DNA of 64,000 nucleotides from Yersinia enterocolitica (GCA_002082245.2 NBTC02000002.1:1116001-1180000), one strand, 5' to 3'. Shown: positions 9,048 through 19,812, counted from the stretch's first letter. Notes: a model not told the origin generated them from the sequence alone. Numbers and translations: made by a program.

Positions 9048-9080
9048 AAAAGCCCGCGACTAAAATATGCGGGCTTTTTT
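9048..9080. terminator. Bidirectional terminator between pykA and lpxM
   Basis: AAAAGCCCGC, an 11-nt loop, GCGGGCTTTTTT. There are T-runs on both strands, so it can serve both convergent genes. Confidence 0.9.
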
Positions 9081-9103
9081 ATGTTTAATCACGATAGCGA
9101 CTG

Positions 9104-10066
9104 TTAAATATCCTTACGAACATAAGGCTCTATCTCACCCTCTTTACGGGTTTTCAACAACTTAAGAATCCAGGTATATTGCTCCGGGTTGGGTTTGACC
9201 AACAACTCAACTTCTTCATTCATACGGCGGGCAATATAGGCGTCATCAGCATCAGCCAAATCATCCATCGGTGGACGAATATAGATATCAAGGCGGTGTT
9301 CGCGATAATTATAGACTGGGAACATCGGTACGATTGCCGCACGACATACTTTCATCAAACGCCCTACTGCTGGCAAGGTCGCCTTATAGGTGGCAAAGAA
9401 ATCAACAAATTCACTTTGCTCAGGGCCATAATCTTCATCCGGCAAATAGTAGCCCCAGAACCCCTGGCGCACTGAACTGATAAATGGCTTGATGCCACTT
9501 TCACGCGCATGAATTCGCCCACCAAACCGCAAACGGGCACTATTCCATAAATAATCAACTAGCGGATTGCGCTGATGATGGAACATACCGGCAACTGGTT
9601 TGCCCTGTTCTGCGAGCAGCATTGCCGGTATATCGATCGACCAGGCATGTGGCACCAACAAAATGACATTACGCTGCTGCTGCTGCAACTCGTCAAGAAT
9701 CTCCAAACCGTGCCAATGAACCCGAGAGAGTACTTTCTTCGGTTCACGAAAGCACAGTTCTGCCATCATCATCAACGGTTGCGCCGCAGTGGCAAACATC
9801 TGGTCAATGATATGTTCGCGCTCAGCTTCCGGCAGCTCTGGCATACAATAAAGAAGATTAATCCGCGCGCGACGACGGGCGCTCTTGGCAAACTTGCCCG
9901 CCAGACGGCCAATCCCTGCTAACAAAGGATCGCGGAATTTCGGTGGCACATAAGCCATCGCGGCCATAGAACCGGCCCCCAACCATACCCCCCAAAACCG
10001 TGGGTGGAGGAAAGATTTCTTAAATACCGGAATAAAGCCAGCGGCGTCATGTTTATCTTTATGCAT
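9104..10066 (-). CDS. lpxM: Lipid A biosynthesis myristoyltransferase LpxM (MsbB)
   Basis: 320 residues, late acyltransferase family of the inner membrane. It transfers a secondary acyl chain onto the lipid A precursor after LpxL. The catalytic HX4D motif is HAWSID (H140, D145), and a hydrophobic stretch near residues 24-40 can anchor it. The neighbourhood pykA-lpxM-mepM-znu is the same as in E. coli, which separates it from LpxL/LpxP. Confidence 0.96.
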   Translation of the reverse strand: MHKDKHDAAGFIPVFKKSFLHPRFWGVWLGAGSMAAMAYVPPKFRDPLLAGIGRLAGKFAKSARRRARINLLYCMPELPEAEREHIIDQMFATAAQPLMMMAELCFREPKKVLSRVHWHGLEILDELQQQQRNVILLVPHAWSIDIPAMLLAEQGKPVAGMFHHQRNPLVDYLWNSARLRFGGRIHARESGIKPFISSVRQGFWGYYLPDEDYGPEQSEFVDFFATYKATLPAVGRLMKVCRAAIVPMFPVYNYREHRLDIYIRPPMDDLADADDAYIARRMNEEVELLVKPNPEQYTWILKLLKTRKEGEIEPYVRKDI

Positions 10067-10101
10067 GGGGGAACTCTTGGAATTCTGTGGGCTAATAATA
10101 G

Positions 10102-10222
10102 TATACCCTTCCTCCTTGAAGCCGCAGGGTTGCTAGCTACTCCCACTCACCCGAATCACTTAACCTAAGTTCATTGGGATTCGTAGGTTTGCTGCCCCCT
10201 GCAACTCCACTGTCTGGGTATA
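10102..10222. repeat. Degenerate ERIC element, about 121 bp
   Basis: Ends TATACCCTTCCTCCTTGAAG and GTCTGGGTATA, core CGAATCACTTAACCTAAGTTCATTGGGATTCG. Several mismatches to the other copies. It lies between mepM and lpxM, which point the same way, so it would be in any readthrough transcript. Confidence 0.85.
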
Positions 10223-10255
10223 ACACTCCGGTAGATAGTGGTTACTGGATAGCGG

Positions 10256-11572
10256 TTAATCCAGTTGTAACTGCGGAATGACCTGCTTGGCGATAGCCAG
10301 ATATTCACTGCGGTCTTTACCACTCAAGCCTTCTGAGCGCGGTAATTTAGCGGTTAATGGATTAACGGCTTGCTGATTCATCCAGAATTCATAGTGCAAA
10401 TGAGGACCAGTAGAGCGGCCAGTATTACCTGACAATGCGATACGATCACCACGTTTTACTTTTTGACCTGGCTTGACCAACAACTTTTTCAGATGCATAT
10501 AACGGGTGGTGTATTGGCGACCATGGCGGATAGCAACATAGTTACCCGCAGCCCCACTGCGTTTTGCGATCACGACTTCACCATCACCGACGGCGAGCAC
10601 TGGCGTCCCGACAGGCATAGAGAAATCCACACCTTTATGCGGGGCAATACGCCCGGTTACCGGGTTTAGGCGGCGTGGGTTAAAGTTTGACGACACCCGG
10701 AATTGCTTCATGGTAGGGAAACGCATGAAACCACGGGCCAGGCCAGAACCAAGCCGGTCATAAAATTTACCGTCATCGGCACGGATAGCGTAGTAATCCT
10801 TACCACCGGAACGCATACGCACCCCGACCAGCTGGCTTTGCTCACTGCGGCCATCAAGAATTTCACGTGACATCAAAACCGAGAATTGATCACCTTTACG
10901 CAGTTTGGCGAAGTCAAGCTGCCACTGTAATGCTTTAGTGACCGCGCGAATCTCGGAAGCCGTCAAGCCTGCCTTCCTGGCGCTGGTGACAAAGCTGCCA
11001 TCAAGGCGACCCGTCAGAACCTTGTTGCTCCACTCACCTTTTTGTAGCTCTTTGGTCTCTTTGAAATTATTGCCAACACGGTCATAAGTCCGCGTTTCAC
11101 GACGAGAAACTTCCCAAGTCAAGCTCTGTAAATCACCGGTATCATTGACGGTCCAAGAGATTTGCTGCCCGATCTTCAGATTACGCAGATCACGGTTTTG
11201 CGTCGCCAACAGCGACACATCAGAGATATCAATGCCGTACTGGGTAAGAATGCTGCTCAGGGTATCCCCAGTTGAAACCACATACTCATGAACACCGGTT
11301 TCACTAACATCTTTGGCATCTAGCTCATCTTGTGGAATTTCATCATCAGGCGTGGGCTGATCGATGGGTTCGCTGGCTTCAGGTAATAAAATGCGGGTTT
11401 GGCTGGTATCTAATACCACGCTCTTAGCGACAGGTTCATGCTCGGGGTGATAAACAAAAGGCCGCCAAACAGCTACGGCCAGTGTCATTACAGTCAACGA
11501 CCCCAGCATAATACGGTGGGGTCGAGGGAGATTGTTATACGCCAAGGTGATAGTTCGGACTATCTGCTGCAC
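10256..11572 (-). CDS. mepM: Murein DD-endopeptidase MepM
   Basis: 438 residues (E. coli MepM 440). A single N-terminal membrane segment (about 21-40) is followed by a LysM peptidoglycan-binding domain (about 96-140) and a C-terminal M23 zinc peptidase domain. The zinc ligands H312 and D316 (HKGVD) and the H391-L-H393 pair are present, so the enzyme should be active. It cleaves D-Ala-mDAP crosslinks to let the wall expand. It sits between lpxM and znuA as in E. coli. Confidence 0.96.
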   Translation of the reverse strand: MQQIVRTITLAYNNLPRPHRIMLGSLTVMTLAVAVWRPFVYHPEHEPVAKSVVLDTSQTRILLPEASEPIDQPTPDDEIPQDELDAKDVSETGVHEYVVSTGDTLSSILTQYGIDISDVSLLATQNRDLRNLKIGQQISWTVNDTGDLQSLTWEVSRRETRTYDRVGNNFKETKELQKGEWSNKVLTGRLDGSFVTSARKAGLTASEIRAVTKALQWQLDFAKLRKGDQFSVLMSREILDGRSEQSQLVGVRMRSGGKDYYAIRADDGKFYDRLGSGLARGFMRFPTMKQFRVSSNFNPRRLNPVTGRIAPHKGVDFSMPVGTPVLAVGDGEVVIAKRSGAAGNYVAIRHGRQYTTRYMHLKKLLVKPGQKVKRGDRIALSGNTGRSTGPHLHYEFWMNQQAVNPLTAKLPRSEGLSGKDRSEYLAIAKQVIPQLQLD

Positions 11573-11592
11573 TTATGAGTATCCTTTTAATC

Positions 11593-12549
11593 TTACTTCA
11601 GGCAGCTCACGTATTGGTTCGACAACTGAGACAAAAAGTTCACATAGCTGTCCTTGCCTAATACGATACCGCTGCCCAAGGGATCCAAGGTGCCTGAACG
11701 CACATTTGTTCCTTTAGCAACGGCATTAATGACGGCCGGCCTGAATTGTGGCTCAGCAAAAACGCATACCGCTTTATGCTCAACCAACTGTGTTCGAATT
11801 TGATGTAAACGCTGCGCACCAGGCTGTATTTCGGGATTGACTGTAAAATACCCTAACGGGCTCAAGCCAAAGTGTTTTTCAAAGTAGCCATAGGCATCAT
11901 GAAAGACGAAATATCCCTTACCTTGGGCAGGCTTCAACATAGTAGCAATATTTTTTTCGTTTTGCGCTAGTTGATCCTCGAATCGGCGCAGGTTTGCATC
12001 TAATTTGTCCTTATTTTGTGGCATAAGTTCCAATAATCTGTCGTGAATAGCGATTGCAGATTGTTTCGCAATCGTTGGCGACAACCAAATATGCATGTTG
12101 TTCTCGCCATGATGGTGCTCGTCACTGTGATTATCTTCAGCATGATCATGGTCATGCCCTGCGGTTTCACCTTCATGTTCATCATGTTCGTCACCTTTGA
12201 TCAATAAAGGTGTAACTGAAGGTAACTCAGCCAGTGCAATCTTTTTATTATCAGCAACTTGTGTCAATGGTTTTGTTAAAAATGCTTCCATTTCTGGTCC
12301 GACCCAAATAACCAGCTCGGCACTGCGTAACCGCTGGACATCCGACGGACGAAGCGCATAATCGTGTGGCGATGCACCATCGGGCAATAATACTTCCGTT
12401 GGTAACACCCCATCGGCAATGGCAGAGGCAATAAAACCTAATGGCCGTACTGATGTAACGACCGCCGCTGAGGCAATATTAAATGGGTTGGCAATTAAAA
12501 TTGCGCTGGCTAGCATTGCCCGCTTTAGCCATTTTTTTTTATGTAACAT
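11593..12549 (-). CDS. znuA: Zinc ABC transporter periplasmic binding protein ZnuA
   Basis: 318 residues. A signal peptide (about 1-28, ending NIASAA) leads to the metal-binding lobes, with H62 in [13 protein letters not shown] and H153 in NMHIWLSP as likely zinc ligands. Between them is a charged His/Asp/Glu loop (about 120-150, 11 histidines), typical of zinc-type cluster A-1 proteins. It delivers periplasmic zinc to ZnuB. It is divergent from znuCB, sharing the 75-bp gap with a Zur-like box. Confidence 0.97.
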   Translation of the reverse strand: MLHKKKWLKRAMLASAILIANPFNIASAAVVTSVRPLGFIASAIADGVLPTEVLLPDGASPHDYALRPSDVQRLRSAELVIWVGPEMEAFLTKPLTQVADNKKIALAELPSVTPLLIKGDEHDEHEGETAGHDHDHAEDNHSDEHHHGENNMHIWLSPTIAKQSAIAIHDRLLELMPQNKDKLDANLRRFEDQLAQNEKNIATMLKPAQGKGYFVFHDAYGYFEKHFGLSPLGYFTVNPEIQPGAQRLHQIRTQLVEHKAVCVFAEPQFRPAVINAVAKGTNVRSGTLDPLGSGIVLGKDSYVNFLSQLSNQYVSCLK

Positions 12550-12578
12550 AATACGAATTCTCGACGTTTTGTTGGGTA

Positions 12579-12600
12579 AAGCGTAATATTATAACATTCA
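12579..12600. promoter_or_regulatory. Zur-like operator in the znuA/znuC gap
   Basis: AAGCGTAATATTATAACATTCA resembles the E. coli Zur consensus built on TGTTATA-TATAACA; the right half (TATAACATT) is nearly perfect. Its position lets it repress both divergent transcripts when zinc is sufficient. Confidence 0.72.
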
Positions 12601-12624
12601 CTCGGTTCTGCAAACGTAATCATA

Positions 12625-13383
12625 ATGTCCACATTGGTAACTCTACATAATATATCCGTCACTTTTGGTAGCCGGCGGGTACTGAACGATATCTCCCTTT
12701 CACTGCGACCGGGAAGAATTCTCACCCTGCTTGGGCCAAATGGTGCCGGTAAATCGACGCTGGTTCGCGTGGTACTGGGGCTGATTCCTCCCACCAGCGG
12801 CACGCTTGTCCGTCAGCCGGGCTTACGCATCGGTTATGTTCCGCAAAAACTTCATTTGGATGCCACATTACCGCTCACTGTAAGCCGTTTTATGCGTTTG
12901 AAACCGGGTGTCAAAAAGGCGGATATCCTGCCGGCACTCAAGCGTGTGCATGCAGCACATTTATTAGACCAACCCATGCAAAGACTGTCTGGCGGTGAGA
13001 ACCAACGCGTGCTGTTAGCCCGTGCATTACTGAACAAACCGCAGTTACTGGTACTGGATGAGCCAACGCAAGGTGTTGATGTTAATGGGCAATTAGCGCT
13101 ATACGACTTAATCGAGCAACTGCGTAAAGAGTTAGGCTGTGCTGTTATGATGGTTTCCCATGACTTGCATTTAGTGATGGCCAAAACTGATGAAGTATTA
13201 TGCCTTAACCAACATATCTGCTGTTCTGGTGCACCAGAGGTTGTTTCCACTCATCCTGAATTTATTGCCATGTTTGGCAATCGTGGCGCTGAGCAGCTAG
13301 CGGTTTATCGCCACCACCATAATCATCGACACGATTTGCACGGAAAGATTATTTTGAAGAACAGCGGGAGTCGTGAGGCATGA
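12625..13383 (+). CDS. znuC: Zinc ABC transporter ATP-binding protein ZnuC
   Basis: 252 residues. Walker [10 protein letters not shown] (about 37-45), ABC signature LSGGENQRV, Walker [13 protein letters not shown], and an H-loop histidine in MVSHDLH. The C-terminal end is rich in histidine ([10 protein letters not shown]), seen also in other ZnuC proteins. It powers zinc uptake through ZnuB. Its TGA overlaps the znuB ATG (ATGA), indicating translational coupling. Confidence 0.97.
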   Translation: MSTLVTLHNISVTFGSRRVLNDISLSLRPGRILTLLGPNGAGKSTLVRVVLGLIPPTSGTLVRQPGLRIGYVPQKLHLDATLPLTVSRFMRLKPGVKKADILPALKRVHAAHLLDQPMQRLSGGENQRVLLARALLNKPQLLVLDEPTQGVDVNGQLALYDLIEQLRKELGCAVMMVSHDLHLVMAKTDEVLCLNQHICCSGAPEVVSTHPEFIAMFGNRGAEQLAVYRHHHNHRHDLHGKIILKNSGSREA

Positions 13384-14165
13384 TTGAATTATTGCTACCT
13401 GGCTGGTTAGCAGGAGTATTATTGGCAACAGCGGCCGGCCCGCTGGGGTCGTTCGTCGTTTGGCGTCGAATGTCCTATTTTGGTGATACTCTGGCCCATG
13501 CCTCCTTACTGGGTGTTGCTTTTGGTTTACTGCTAAATGTGAATCCGTTTTATGCCGTGATTGTAATGACCATGGTATTAGCCGTGATTTTGGTGTGGTT
13601 AGAACGCCGCCCACAGTTAGCAGTCGATACGCTACTGGGGATCATGGCTCACAGCGCATTATCACTGGGCCTGGTGGTCGTGAGTCTGATGCATAATGTC
13701 CGGGTCGATTTAATGGCCTATCTGTTTGGTGATCTGCTTTCCGTAACACTGAGTGATATCTGGTTGATTGCCGTAGGTGTTATTGTGGTGTTAGCGGTGC
13801 TGTGTTGGCAATGGCGGGCACTGCTGTCAATGACGGTTAGCCCGGAGCTGGCTCATGTTGATGGGGTCAACCTAGAACGGGTACGGATGTTGCTAATGCT
13901 GGTCACCGCACTGACTATCGGGCTGTCGATGAAGTTTGTTGGCGCGCTGATTATCACCTCACTGCTAATCATTCCTGCTGCGGCAGCTCGTCGTTTTGCC
14001 CGAACCCCCGAACAGATGGCTGGAATTGCCATCGGTATCGGTATTGTTGCCGTGACCGGTGGTCTGACATTCTCTGCTTTCTATGACACCCCCGCTGGGC
14101 CTTCAGTGGTACTTTGTGCGGCGGTCATGTTTGTACTCAGCCTGTCACAAAAGGCGCGTGGATAA
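13380..14165 (+). CDS. znuB: Zinc ABC transporter permease ZnuB
   Basis: 261 residues, about eight hydrophobic helices, ABC-3 metal permease family. [20 protein letters not shown] and the [20 protein letters not shown] segment match E. coli ZnuB. It is the inner-membrane channel fed by ZnuA and driven by ZnuC. Start codon overlaps the znuC stop. Confidence 0.97.
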   Translation: MIELLLPGWLAGVLLATAAGPLGSFVVWRRMSYFGDTLAHASLLGVAFGLLLNVNPFYAVIVMTMVLAVILVWLERRPQLAVDTLLGIMAHSALSLGLVVVSLMHNVRVDLMAYLFGDLLSVTLSDIWLIAVGVIVVLAVLCWQWRALLSMTVSPELAHVDGVNLERVRMLLMLVTALTIGLSMKFVGALIITSLLIIPAAAARRFARTPEQMAGIAIGIGIVAVTGGLTFSAFYDTPAGPSVVLCAAVMFVLSLSQKARG

Positions 14166-14177
14166 TTGCTCGATTAA

Positions 14178-14203
14178 AGGGGGGTTAGAGTAATAAACCC
14201 CCT
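14178..14203 (+). terminator. Weak hairpin after znuB
   Basis: AGGGGGGTT / AACCCCCT with a short loop, 13 bp after the znuB stop. It is not followed by a clear T-run, so termination would be inefficient or factor-dependent. Confidence 0.45.
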
Positions 14204-14491
14204 ATCCACCCTTACCATTAATGTTCTCAAACCATTAACTCCCGCCACTAATAGCAATAACCTCGTTCACGATTAGCGTCTATTGCTAAATATTCCAACA
14301 ATCATCAATTCTGTATTTTATATTTTAATTAGTGTGATCAACCACAAATACAATAAAATTGCAGTGTAATACCCTGCCTATCACTCAAATCAATGAGCAA
14401 TATAATGGTTATGCAGATACCTCTTTCATTTCTGCATGGGCTTGTATGCTCCCAATTTACGCAGAATGATTATTCCGCAGAGGCGGTTCTC
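14204..14491. other. AT-rich leader of dtpB
   Basis: 288 bp, with the stretch around 14300-14370 very AT-rich. TGTGATCAACCACAAA at 14333 resembles a CRP site with a good left half only. The dtpB ribosome-binding site lies at the right end. No gene seen. Confidence 0.4.
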
Positions 14492-15973
14492 ATGGATAGA
14501 TCCACACCCACTGGTTTACTTCAGCAACCCAAACCATTCTTCATGATTTTCTTTGTCGAACTATGGGAGAGGTTCGGTTATTACGGTGTTCAAGGTATTC
14601 TTGCTGTTTTCTTCGTAAAGCAGTTAGGGTTTTCACAGGAACAAGCGTTTGTCACTTTTGGGGCTTTTGCCGCTTTGGTTTATGGCCTGATTTCGATTGG
14701 TGGATATGTCGGCGACCATTTATTAGGCACTAAACGCACCATGGTATTAGGCGCTATCGTGCTGGCTCTCGGATACTTTGCTACCGGTTTATCACTATAT
14801 AACCCAAATCTAATCTTCTTTGCTTTGGGGACCATTGCTGTCGGTAATGGTTTGTTTAAAGCTAATCCGGCTAGCCTATTGTCAAAATGCTATCTCCCCA
14901 AAGATCCACGCCTTGATGGGGCCTTCACCTTGTTTTACATGTCGATCAATATCGGCTCCCTAATTTCACTGTCATTGGCTCCGGTTATTGCCGAACGCTT
15001 CGGTTATACCGTGACCTATTATTTGTGCGGTATTGGTTTGATTTTTGCTTTGTTGGTCTATTTCTGCTGCCGCCATATGGTGAGTCATATCGGTTCCGAG
15101 CCTGATGCTAAACCGTTAAATTGGCGAAACTTGCTACTGGTACTGGCTGGTAGTGCGGTGATGATATGTCTCTGTGCTTGGTTAATGAACCATGTGGTGA
15201 TTGCCAATCTGGTGCTGATCGTCTTATCGTTGATTGTGGTATTTATCTTTTTCAAAGAAGCATTTAAGCAGGATAAATTAGGCCGCAATAAAATGTATGT
15301 CGCTTTTATTCTGATGATTGAAGCTATCGTCTTCTACGTGCTGTATGCACAGATGCCGACGTCACTCAACTTCTTCGCCATCAATAATGTTCATCATGAA
15401 ATTCTTGGTTTCACTATCAATCCGGTGAGTTTCCAGGCACTAAATCCATTCTGGGTAGTGGTGGCCAGCCCGATTTTAGCCTCAATTTATACCCGCCTGG
15501 GCAGTAAAAACCGTGACTTATCGATGCCGGCCAAATTTACTTTAGGTATGTTTTTATGTTCACTGGGTTTTCTGACAGCGGCCGCCGCGGGGATGTGGTT
15601 TGCTGATGCACAAGGTCTGACATCACCTTGGTTTATCGTTCTGGTTTACTTATTCCAGAGCCTGGGGGAATTGATGATCAGTGCTTTAGGTTTAGCGATG
15701 GTGGCGGCACTGGTACCGCAATATCTGATGGGCTTTATTCTGGGGATGTGGTTCCTGACGCAAGCCGCATCGTTCCTGATTGGCGGTTATGTTGCCACCT
15801 TTACCGCGACACCAGAAGGGATAACAGACCCACTCGAAACACTGCCTATCTATACCGATGTTTTTGGCAAAATTGGCATCGCCACACTGGCCATTGCACT
15901 GGTTATGGCGCTACTCATTCCATGGCTTAATCGAATGATTAACATACCTGTCGGCGAACAAGCAACCGCCTGA
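14492..15973 (+). CDS. dtpB: Dipeptide/tripeptide permease DtpB (POT family)
   Basis: 493 residues from the ATG at 14492 ([16 protein letters not shown]), with GAGG upstream; the frame extends to 14393 but the extra 33 residues do not look like a transporter N-terminus. It has 14 hydrophobic helices. The proton-coupled oligopeptide transporter motif [10 protein letters not shown] and the [12 protein letters not shown] segment are present. The sequence follows E. coli DtpB (YhiP) rather than DtpA, for instance in [20 protein letters not shown]. It imports di- and tripeptides with protons. Confidence 0.94.
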   Translation: MDRSTPTGLLQQPKPFFMIFFVELWERFGYYGVQGILAVFFVKQLGFSQEQAFVTFGAFAALVYGLISIGGYVGDHLLGTKRTMVLGAIVLALGYFATGLSLYNPNLIFFALGTIAVGNGLFKANPASLLSKCYLPKDPRLDGAFTLFYMSINIGSLISLSLAPVIAERFGYTVTYYLCGIGLIFALLVYFCCRHMVSHIGSEPDAKPLNWRNLLLVLAGSAVMICLCAWLMNHVVIANLVLIVLSLIVVFIFFKEAFKQDKLGRNKMYVAFILMIEAIVFYVLYAQMPTSLNFFAINNVHHEILGFTINPVSFQALNPFWVVVASPILASIYTRLGSKNRDLSMPAKFTLGMFLCSLGFLTAAAAGMWFADAQGLTSPWFIVLVYLFQSLGELMISALGLAMVAALVPQYLMGFILGMWFLTQAASFLIGGYVATFTATPEGITDPLETLPIYTDVFGKIGIATLAIALVMALLIPWLNRMINIPVGEQATA

Positions 15974-15985
15974 CTATCACTCCAT

Positions 15986-16010
15986 CAGGGCTGGCATTGG
16001 CTCAGCCCTG
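15986..16010. terminator. Hairpin between convergent dtpB and ruvB
   Basis: CAGGGCTG / CAGCCCTG, a perfect 8-bp stem with a 9-nt loop, between the two stop codons. No T-run on either side, so it is only a probable terminator. Confidence 0.5.
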
Positions 16011-16021
16011 CATCAAAAAAT

Positions 16022-17026
16022 TTACTCTTCGCGGGTAATCCCAAAATGTTTGTAAGCATGATTGGTGGCAATTCGCCCACGTGGTGTGCGTTGAATAAAA
16101 CCTTGTTGGATCAAATAAGGTTCCAGTACGTCTTCAATCGTTTCCCGCTCTTCGCCAATCGCGGCGGCCAAGTTATCCAGCCCTACCGGACCGCCCATAA
16201 ACTTGTCAATCACGGCGAGCAACAGCTTACGGTCCATAAAGTCAAACCCTTCGGCATCGACATTAAGCATATCTAGCGCTTTCATCGCCACATCGCCGTT
16301 AATCGCGCCATCGGCTCTGACCTCAGCAAAATCTCGCACCCGGCGCAGCAGACGGTTAGTGATACGTGGCGTCCCTCTTGAACGACGCGCCAGTTGATGA
16401 GCCCCTTCTGGCGTCAGTTCCAACCCCATACACTTGGCACTGCGCGCGACAATATGTTCTAAATCTGCCACCTGATAAAATTCCAGGCGTTGCACAATAC
16501 CAAACCTGTCACGCAGTGGAGAGGTCAATGAACCGGCGCGAGTGGTGGCACCAATCAGGGTAAATGGCGGCAGATCAAGTTTGATTGAACGGGCGGCGGG
16601 GCCTTCACCAATCATGATATCCAATTGATAATCTTCCATTGCCGGATAGAGGATCTCCTCTACAACCGGCGATAATCGATGGATTTCATCAATAAACAGG
16701 ACATCGTGTGGTTCAAGATTGGTCAGCATCGCCGCTAAGTCACCGGCCTTTTCCAAGACCGGGCCGGAGGTAGTTCGCAGGTTCACCCCCATCTCATTAG
16801 CAACAATATTTGCCAATGTGGTTTTACCCAGCCCTGGCGGGCCGAAAATCAGGACATGATCAAGCGCGTCGCCACGCTGTTTTGCCGCCTGAATGAAGAT
16901 TTCCATTTGCTCGCGGACGTGGGGCTGCCCGACATATTCTGCCAATAGCTTTGGTCGGATAGCCCGATCAATGCTCTCTTCATCACTGATAATACCTGCC
17001 GATATCAGGCGGTCTGCTTCAATCAT
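16022..17026 (-). CDS. ruvB: Holliday junction branch-migration helicase RuvB
   Basis: 334 residues, AAA+ ATPase. Walker [12 protein letters not shown] (about 62-72), Walker [10 protein letters not shown], sensor 1 GATTRAG, C-terminal winged-helix DNA-binding domain. Hexameric RuvB rings drive branch migration with RuvA. The gap to ruvA upstream is 15 bp, so the two are co-transcribed. ruvA-ruvB in E. coli is SOS-induced; I did not see a convincing LexA box at the ruvA start. Confidence 0.98.
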   Translation of the reverse strand: MIEADRLISAGIISDEESIDRAIRPKLLAEYVGQPHVREQMEIFIQAAKQRGDALDHVLIFGPPGLGKTTLANIVANEMGVNLRTTSGPVLEKAGDLAAMLTNLEPHDVLFIDEIHRLSPVVEEILYPAMEDYQLDIMIGEGPAARSIKLDLPPFTLIGATTRAGSLTSPLRDRFGIVQRLEFYQVADLEHIVARSAKCMGLELTPEGAHQLARRSRGTPRITNRLLRRVRDFAEVRADGAINGDVAMKALDMLNVDAEGFDFMDRKLLLAVIDKFMGGPVGLDNLAAAIGEERETIEDVLEPYLIQQGFIQRTPRGRIATNHAYKHFGITREE

Positions 17027-17041
17027 CCTGTATGACTCACT

Positions 17042-17656
17042 CTATAATGCGGAACGCAGAGCGTCGCGGATCAGGGTTTCACAGTCAGCACCCGGTTTAG
17101 CAATTTTGCTCACCAAACGGCTGGCTTCCTGTGGTTTATAGCCCAAAGCAACCAGTGCCGAAGCAGCTTCCGCCTCAATATCGGCATCCGATGTTTGCGA
17201 TGAACTGGCGGGCAACTGAATATCGCCGGTATTATTGAACAGATCGCCATTCAGACCTTTAAAGCGGTCTTTCATTTCCACCACCAGCCGTTCGGCCGTC
17301 TTCTTGCCGACACCGGGTAATTTAACCAAAGTGGTAATGTCTTCCCGTTCAACCGCGGCCACAAATTGCTGCGCAGACATGCCGGAGAGAATGGCCAGCG
17401 CCAGTTTAGGACCAACACCGTTAACTTTAATCAGTTCGCGAAACAGCGCCCGCTCCTGCTTATCATTAAAGCCATACAAAAGCTGAGCATCTTCACGCAC
17501 GATAAATTGGGTAAAGATAATGGCTTCCTGCCCCAAGTCCGGCAGCTCATAAAAGCAGGTCATTGGTAATTGGACTTCATAGCCAACACCGTTTGTTTCC
17601 AACAGCACCAACGGTGGCTGTTTTTCCAGAATGATACCTCTGAGGCGCCCTATCAC
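17042..17656 (-). CDS. ruvA: Holliday junction DNA-binding protein RuvA
   Basis: 204 residues from a GTG at 17654-17656 ([15 protein letters not shown]), E. coli RuvA being 203. GGAGAG lies 8 nt upstream. The frame stays open to 17746, but those 30 residues are not family-like. Domain I OB fold (1-62), tandem helix-hairpin-helix motifs in domain II ([14 protein letters not shown] and [14 protein letters not shown]), and domain III (about 155-204) contacting RuvB are all present. Confidence 0.96.
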   Translation of the reverse strand: MIGRLRGIILEKQPPLVLLETNGVGYEVQLPMTCFYELPDLGQEAIIFTQFIVREDAQLLYGFNDKQERALFRELIKVNGVGPKLALAILSGMSAQQFVAAVEREDITTLVKLPGVGKKTAERLVVEMKDRFKGLNGDLFNNTGDIQLPASSSQTSDADIEAEAASALVALGYKPQEASRLVSKIAKPGADCETLIRDALRSAL

Positions 17657-17778
17657 GTTGACTCTCTCCTCGTTTACCCGCGGTCGGGTATAAACATAAT
17701 GGCTGTTTATAGCATAAAAAAGGCTGGATGGATATCCAGCCAACAATAACTGTTAACCTGTTCGCGTCTGGTAATGGG

Positions 17779-18300
17779 TTAGCGAATTCTGCCACGCGCC
17801 AATGTCATTTGGTCATTCCCCAATCGCAAGGTATTTTGACTAAGATGGCAATGGGTTATCGCAATAGCTAATGCATCAGCCGCATCGGCCTGGGGATTCG
17901 CTGGCAGTTTTAACAGTGAACGCACCATATGTTGAACCTGACTTTTTTCTGCCGCCCCGGTTCCCACCACAGTTTGCTTTACCTGGCGGGCTGCATATTC
18001 AGAAACCGGTAAATTCAGGTTTACCGCAGCAACAATTGCAGCGCCGCGTGCTTGCCCCAGCTTTAACGCCGAATCCGGGTTTTTCGCCATAAACACTTGT
18101 TCAATAGCAAAAAAATCAGGTTGGAACTGAGTGATAATTTCAGTCACACCAGCATAAATTAGCTTCAGACGAGTAGGCATATCGTCAACAACAGTGCGGA
18201 TACAACCGCTGCCCAGATAAGTGAGCTGACGGCCTTGCTGGCGAATAACGCCATAACCGGTGACACGAGAACCGGGATCGATGCCTAATACGATCGCCAT
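17779..18300 (-). CDS. ruvC: Crossover junction endodeoxyribonuclease RuvC
   Basis: 173 residues. It cuts Holliday junctions symmetrically. The RNase H-like catalytic acids are visible: D8 in [13 protein letters not shown], the Glu in FFAIEQVFM, and the Asp pair in [11 protein letters not shown]. The gap to ruvA is about 120 bp. The gene lies downstream of yebC on the same strand, as in E. coli. Confidence 0.97.
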   Translation of the reverse strand: MAIVLGIDPGSRVTGYGVIRQQGRQLTYLGSGCIRTVVDDMPTRLKLIYAGVTEIITQFQPDFFAIEQVFMAKNPDSALKLGQARGAAIVAAVNLNLPVSEYAARQVKQTVVGTGAAEKSQVQHMVRSLLKLPANPQADAADALAIAITHCHLSQNTLRLGNDQMTLARGRIR

Positions 18301-18364
18301 ACCAGTTTTTTACCTTATTCGCTGCATTGCTTCTCATTAATATTATGTTGAGTAACATTAATGA

Positions 18365-18431
18365 GCAAAGGCACCGTACCTGTGCAATACCGGGGGTGCC
18401 TCTAAAAACACTGGCCACAGAATGCGGCCAG
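18365..18431 (-). other. Hairpins between yebC and ruvC
   Basis: Two inverted repeats: AGGCACC / GGTGCCT (about 18368-18402) and CTGGCC / GGCCAG (18411-18431). Neither has a strong T-run on the transcribed strand, so they may attenuate rather than end the yebC-ruvC transcript. Confidence 0.4.
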
Positions 18432-18477
18432 TGAGAATGACATAACTCATTGAACAACCGGATGAGATGACGCTGTT

Positions 18478-19221
18478 TTACAATGTTGCCGCCACTTCAT
18501 CAGAGATTTCACCGTTATGGTAAACCTCTTGCACATCATCAGAATCTTCCAGCATATCGATCAAACGCAGCAGTTTTGGTGCGGTTTCTGCATCCAAATC
18601 CGCTTTGGTTGATGGAATCAACGCAACTTCAGCACCTTCAGCCACCAGACCCGCTGCATCCAAAGCATCTTTCACCGCGCCCAATGACTCCCAAGCAGTG
18701 AACACATCAATAGCACCGTCATCATATACCACGATATCATCGGCACCCGCTTCCAATGCCGCATCCATCACGGTATCTTCAGCCAGACCTGGTGCGTAAG
18801 AAATGACGCCTTTTTTGGTAAACAGATAGGAAACAGAACCATCGGTTCCCAAATTACCGCCGGTCTTAGTGAATGCATGGCGGACTTCAGATACGGTACG
18901 GTTACGGTTATCACTCAGACATTCAACCATCACGGCAGTGCCGCCAGGTCCGTAGCCTTCGTAAATAATGGTTTCCATATTGTTATCTTCGTCACCACCA
19001 ACACCACGGGCAATTGCGCGGTTCAGGGTGTCACGCGTCATATTATTCGATAACGCTTTATCGATGGCCGCACGTAAACGTGGGTTTGCGCCGGGATCAC
19101 CACCACCCAGACGTGCCGCAGTCACCAGCTCACGGATAATTTTAGTGAAAATCTTACCGCGCTTAGCATCCTGTGCCGCTTTGCGGTGTTTTGTGTTGGC
19201 CCATTTACTATGACCTGCCAT
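18478..19221 (-). CDS. yebC: YebC/PmpR family regulator
   Basis: 247 residues, the E. coli YebC length. Three-domain fold beginning [20 protein letters not shown], the family's most conserved stretch. Members have been described as transcriptional regulators and, more recently, as factors that relieve ribosome stalling at proline-rich stretches; which applies here cannot be told from sequence. It is between nudB and ruvC on one strand. Confidence 0.95.
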   Translation of the reverse strand: MAGHSKWANTKHRKAAQDAKRGKIFTKIIRELVTAARLGGGDPGANPRLRAAIDKALSNNMTRDTLNRAIARGVGGDEDNNMETIIYEGYGPGGTAVMVECLSDNRNRTVSEVRHAFTKTGGNLGTDGSVSYLFTKKGVISYAPGLAEDTVMDAALEAGADDIVVYDDGAIDVFTAWESLGAVKDALDAAGLVAEGAEVALIPSTKADLDAETAPKLLRLIDMLEDSDDVQEVYHNGEISDEVAATL

Positions 19222-19242
19222 AAATAAGTATCTCCAAAAATA

Positions 19243-19695
19243 CTAGCTTGAATAAAGAACATACTCTTCAATCGCTTGCTGATTACTCCAGGATTTAGTT
19301 AATGCTGCGGCATCTGCAGCATCTAACCACTGGTAGGCAAGATGTTCGGTGATAACCACATCCCGCTCTTCGGGTAACGCCAGACAGAACCAATGTTCTT
19401 TATTCCGCGTAACACCCGGCGCATAGCGACGGCGCAAATGCACAAAGAGTTCAAATTCCACACAACGCAGGCAGTCGAGTAGATCAAGGTTTTCACCCAG
19501 TATATCAATGCCGACTTCTTCCTTTACTTCGCGCTGTGCGGTTTGCCGCGGCGCTTCCCCCTCTTCCAGACTGCCGGTCACCGACTGCCAAAAATCAGGA
19601 TCATCACGCCGTTGCAACATCAACACCCGACCACTGGATCTGGCGTAGATCACCGCCAGTATTGATTCTGGGCGCTTATACCCGTCATCTTTCAA
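19243..19695 (-). CDS. nudB: Dihydroneopterin triphosphate diphosphatase NudB; start inside ERIC element
   Basis: 150 residues if translation starts at the TTG at 19693-19695 (MKDDGYKRPESIL), which equals the E. coli length and aligns with its MKDKVYKRPVSIL. The Nudix box is GSLEEGEAPRQTAQREVKEE with REVKEEVG. It removes pyrophosphate from dihydroneopterin triphosphate in folate synthesis. The TTG, and about the first six codons, fall inside the ERIC element 19677-19803, and no good ribosome-binding site precedes it. The frame is open to an ATG at 19734, also inside the ERIC, so a longer N-terminus is possible. Confidence 0.9.
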   Translation of the reverse strand: MKDDGYKRPESILAVIYARSSGRVLMLQRRDDPDFWQSVTGSLEEGEAPRQTAQREVKEEVGIDILGENLDLLDCLRCVEFELFVHLRRRYAPGVTRNKEHWFCLALPEERDVVITEHLAYQWLDAADAAALTKSWSNQQAIEEYVLYSS

Positions 19696-19803
19696 ACTGC
19701 AAGTGTGTTGGCTTCGCTCAATCATCCGAATCACTTACCGGTGTAAGCTCACCGGGATTCTCTTGCTTGCCGCCTTCCTGCATCTTGAAATCTATTGGGT
19801 ATA
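19677..19803. repeat. ERIC element, 127 bp, overlapping the 5' end of nudB
   Basis: Ends TATACCCGTCATCTTTCAAAC and TCTATTGGGTATA, core CGAATCACTTACCGGTGTAAGCTCACCGGGATTC. It fills the space between aspS and nudB (same strand) and includes the predicted nudB start codon. Confidence 0.93.
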
Positions 19804-19812
19804 TATAATTCA

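Noticed and set aside
14333..14348. CRP site upstream of dtpB
   Set aside because: Only the left half TGTGA fits; the right half is ACAAA instead of TCACA. Kept only as a note in the leader entry.
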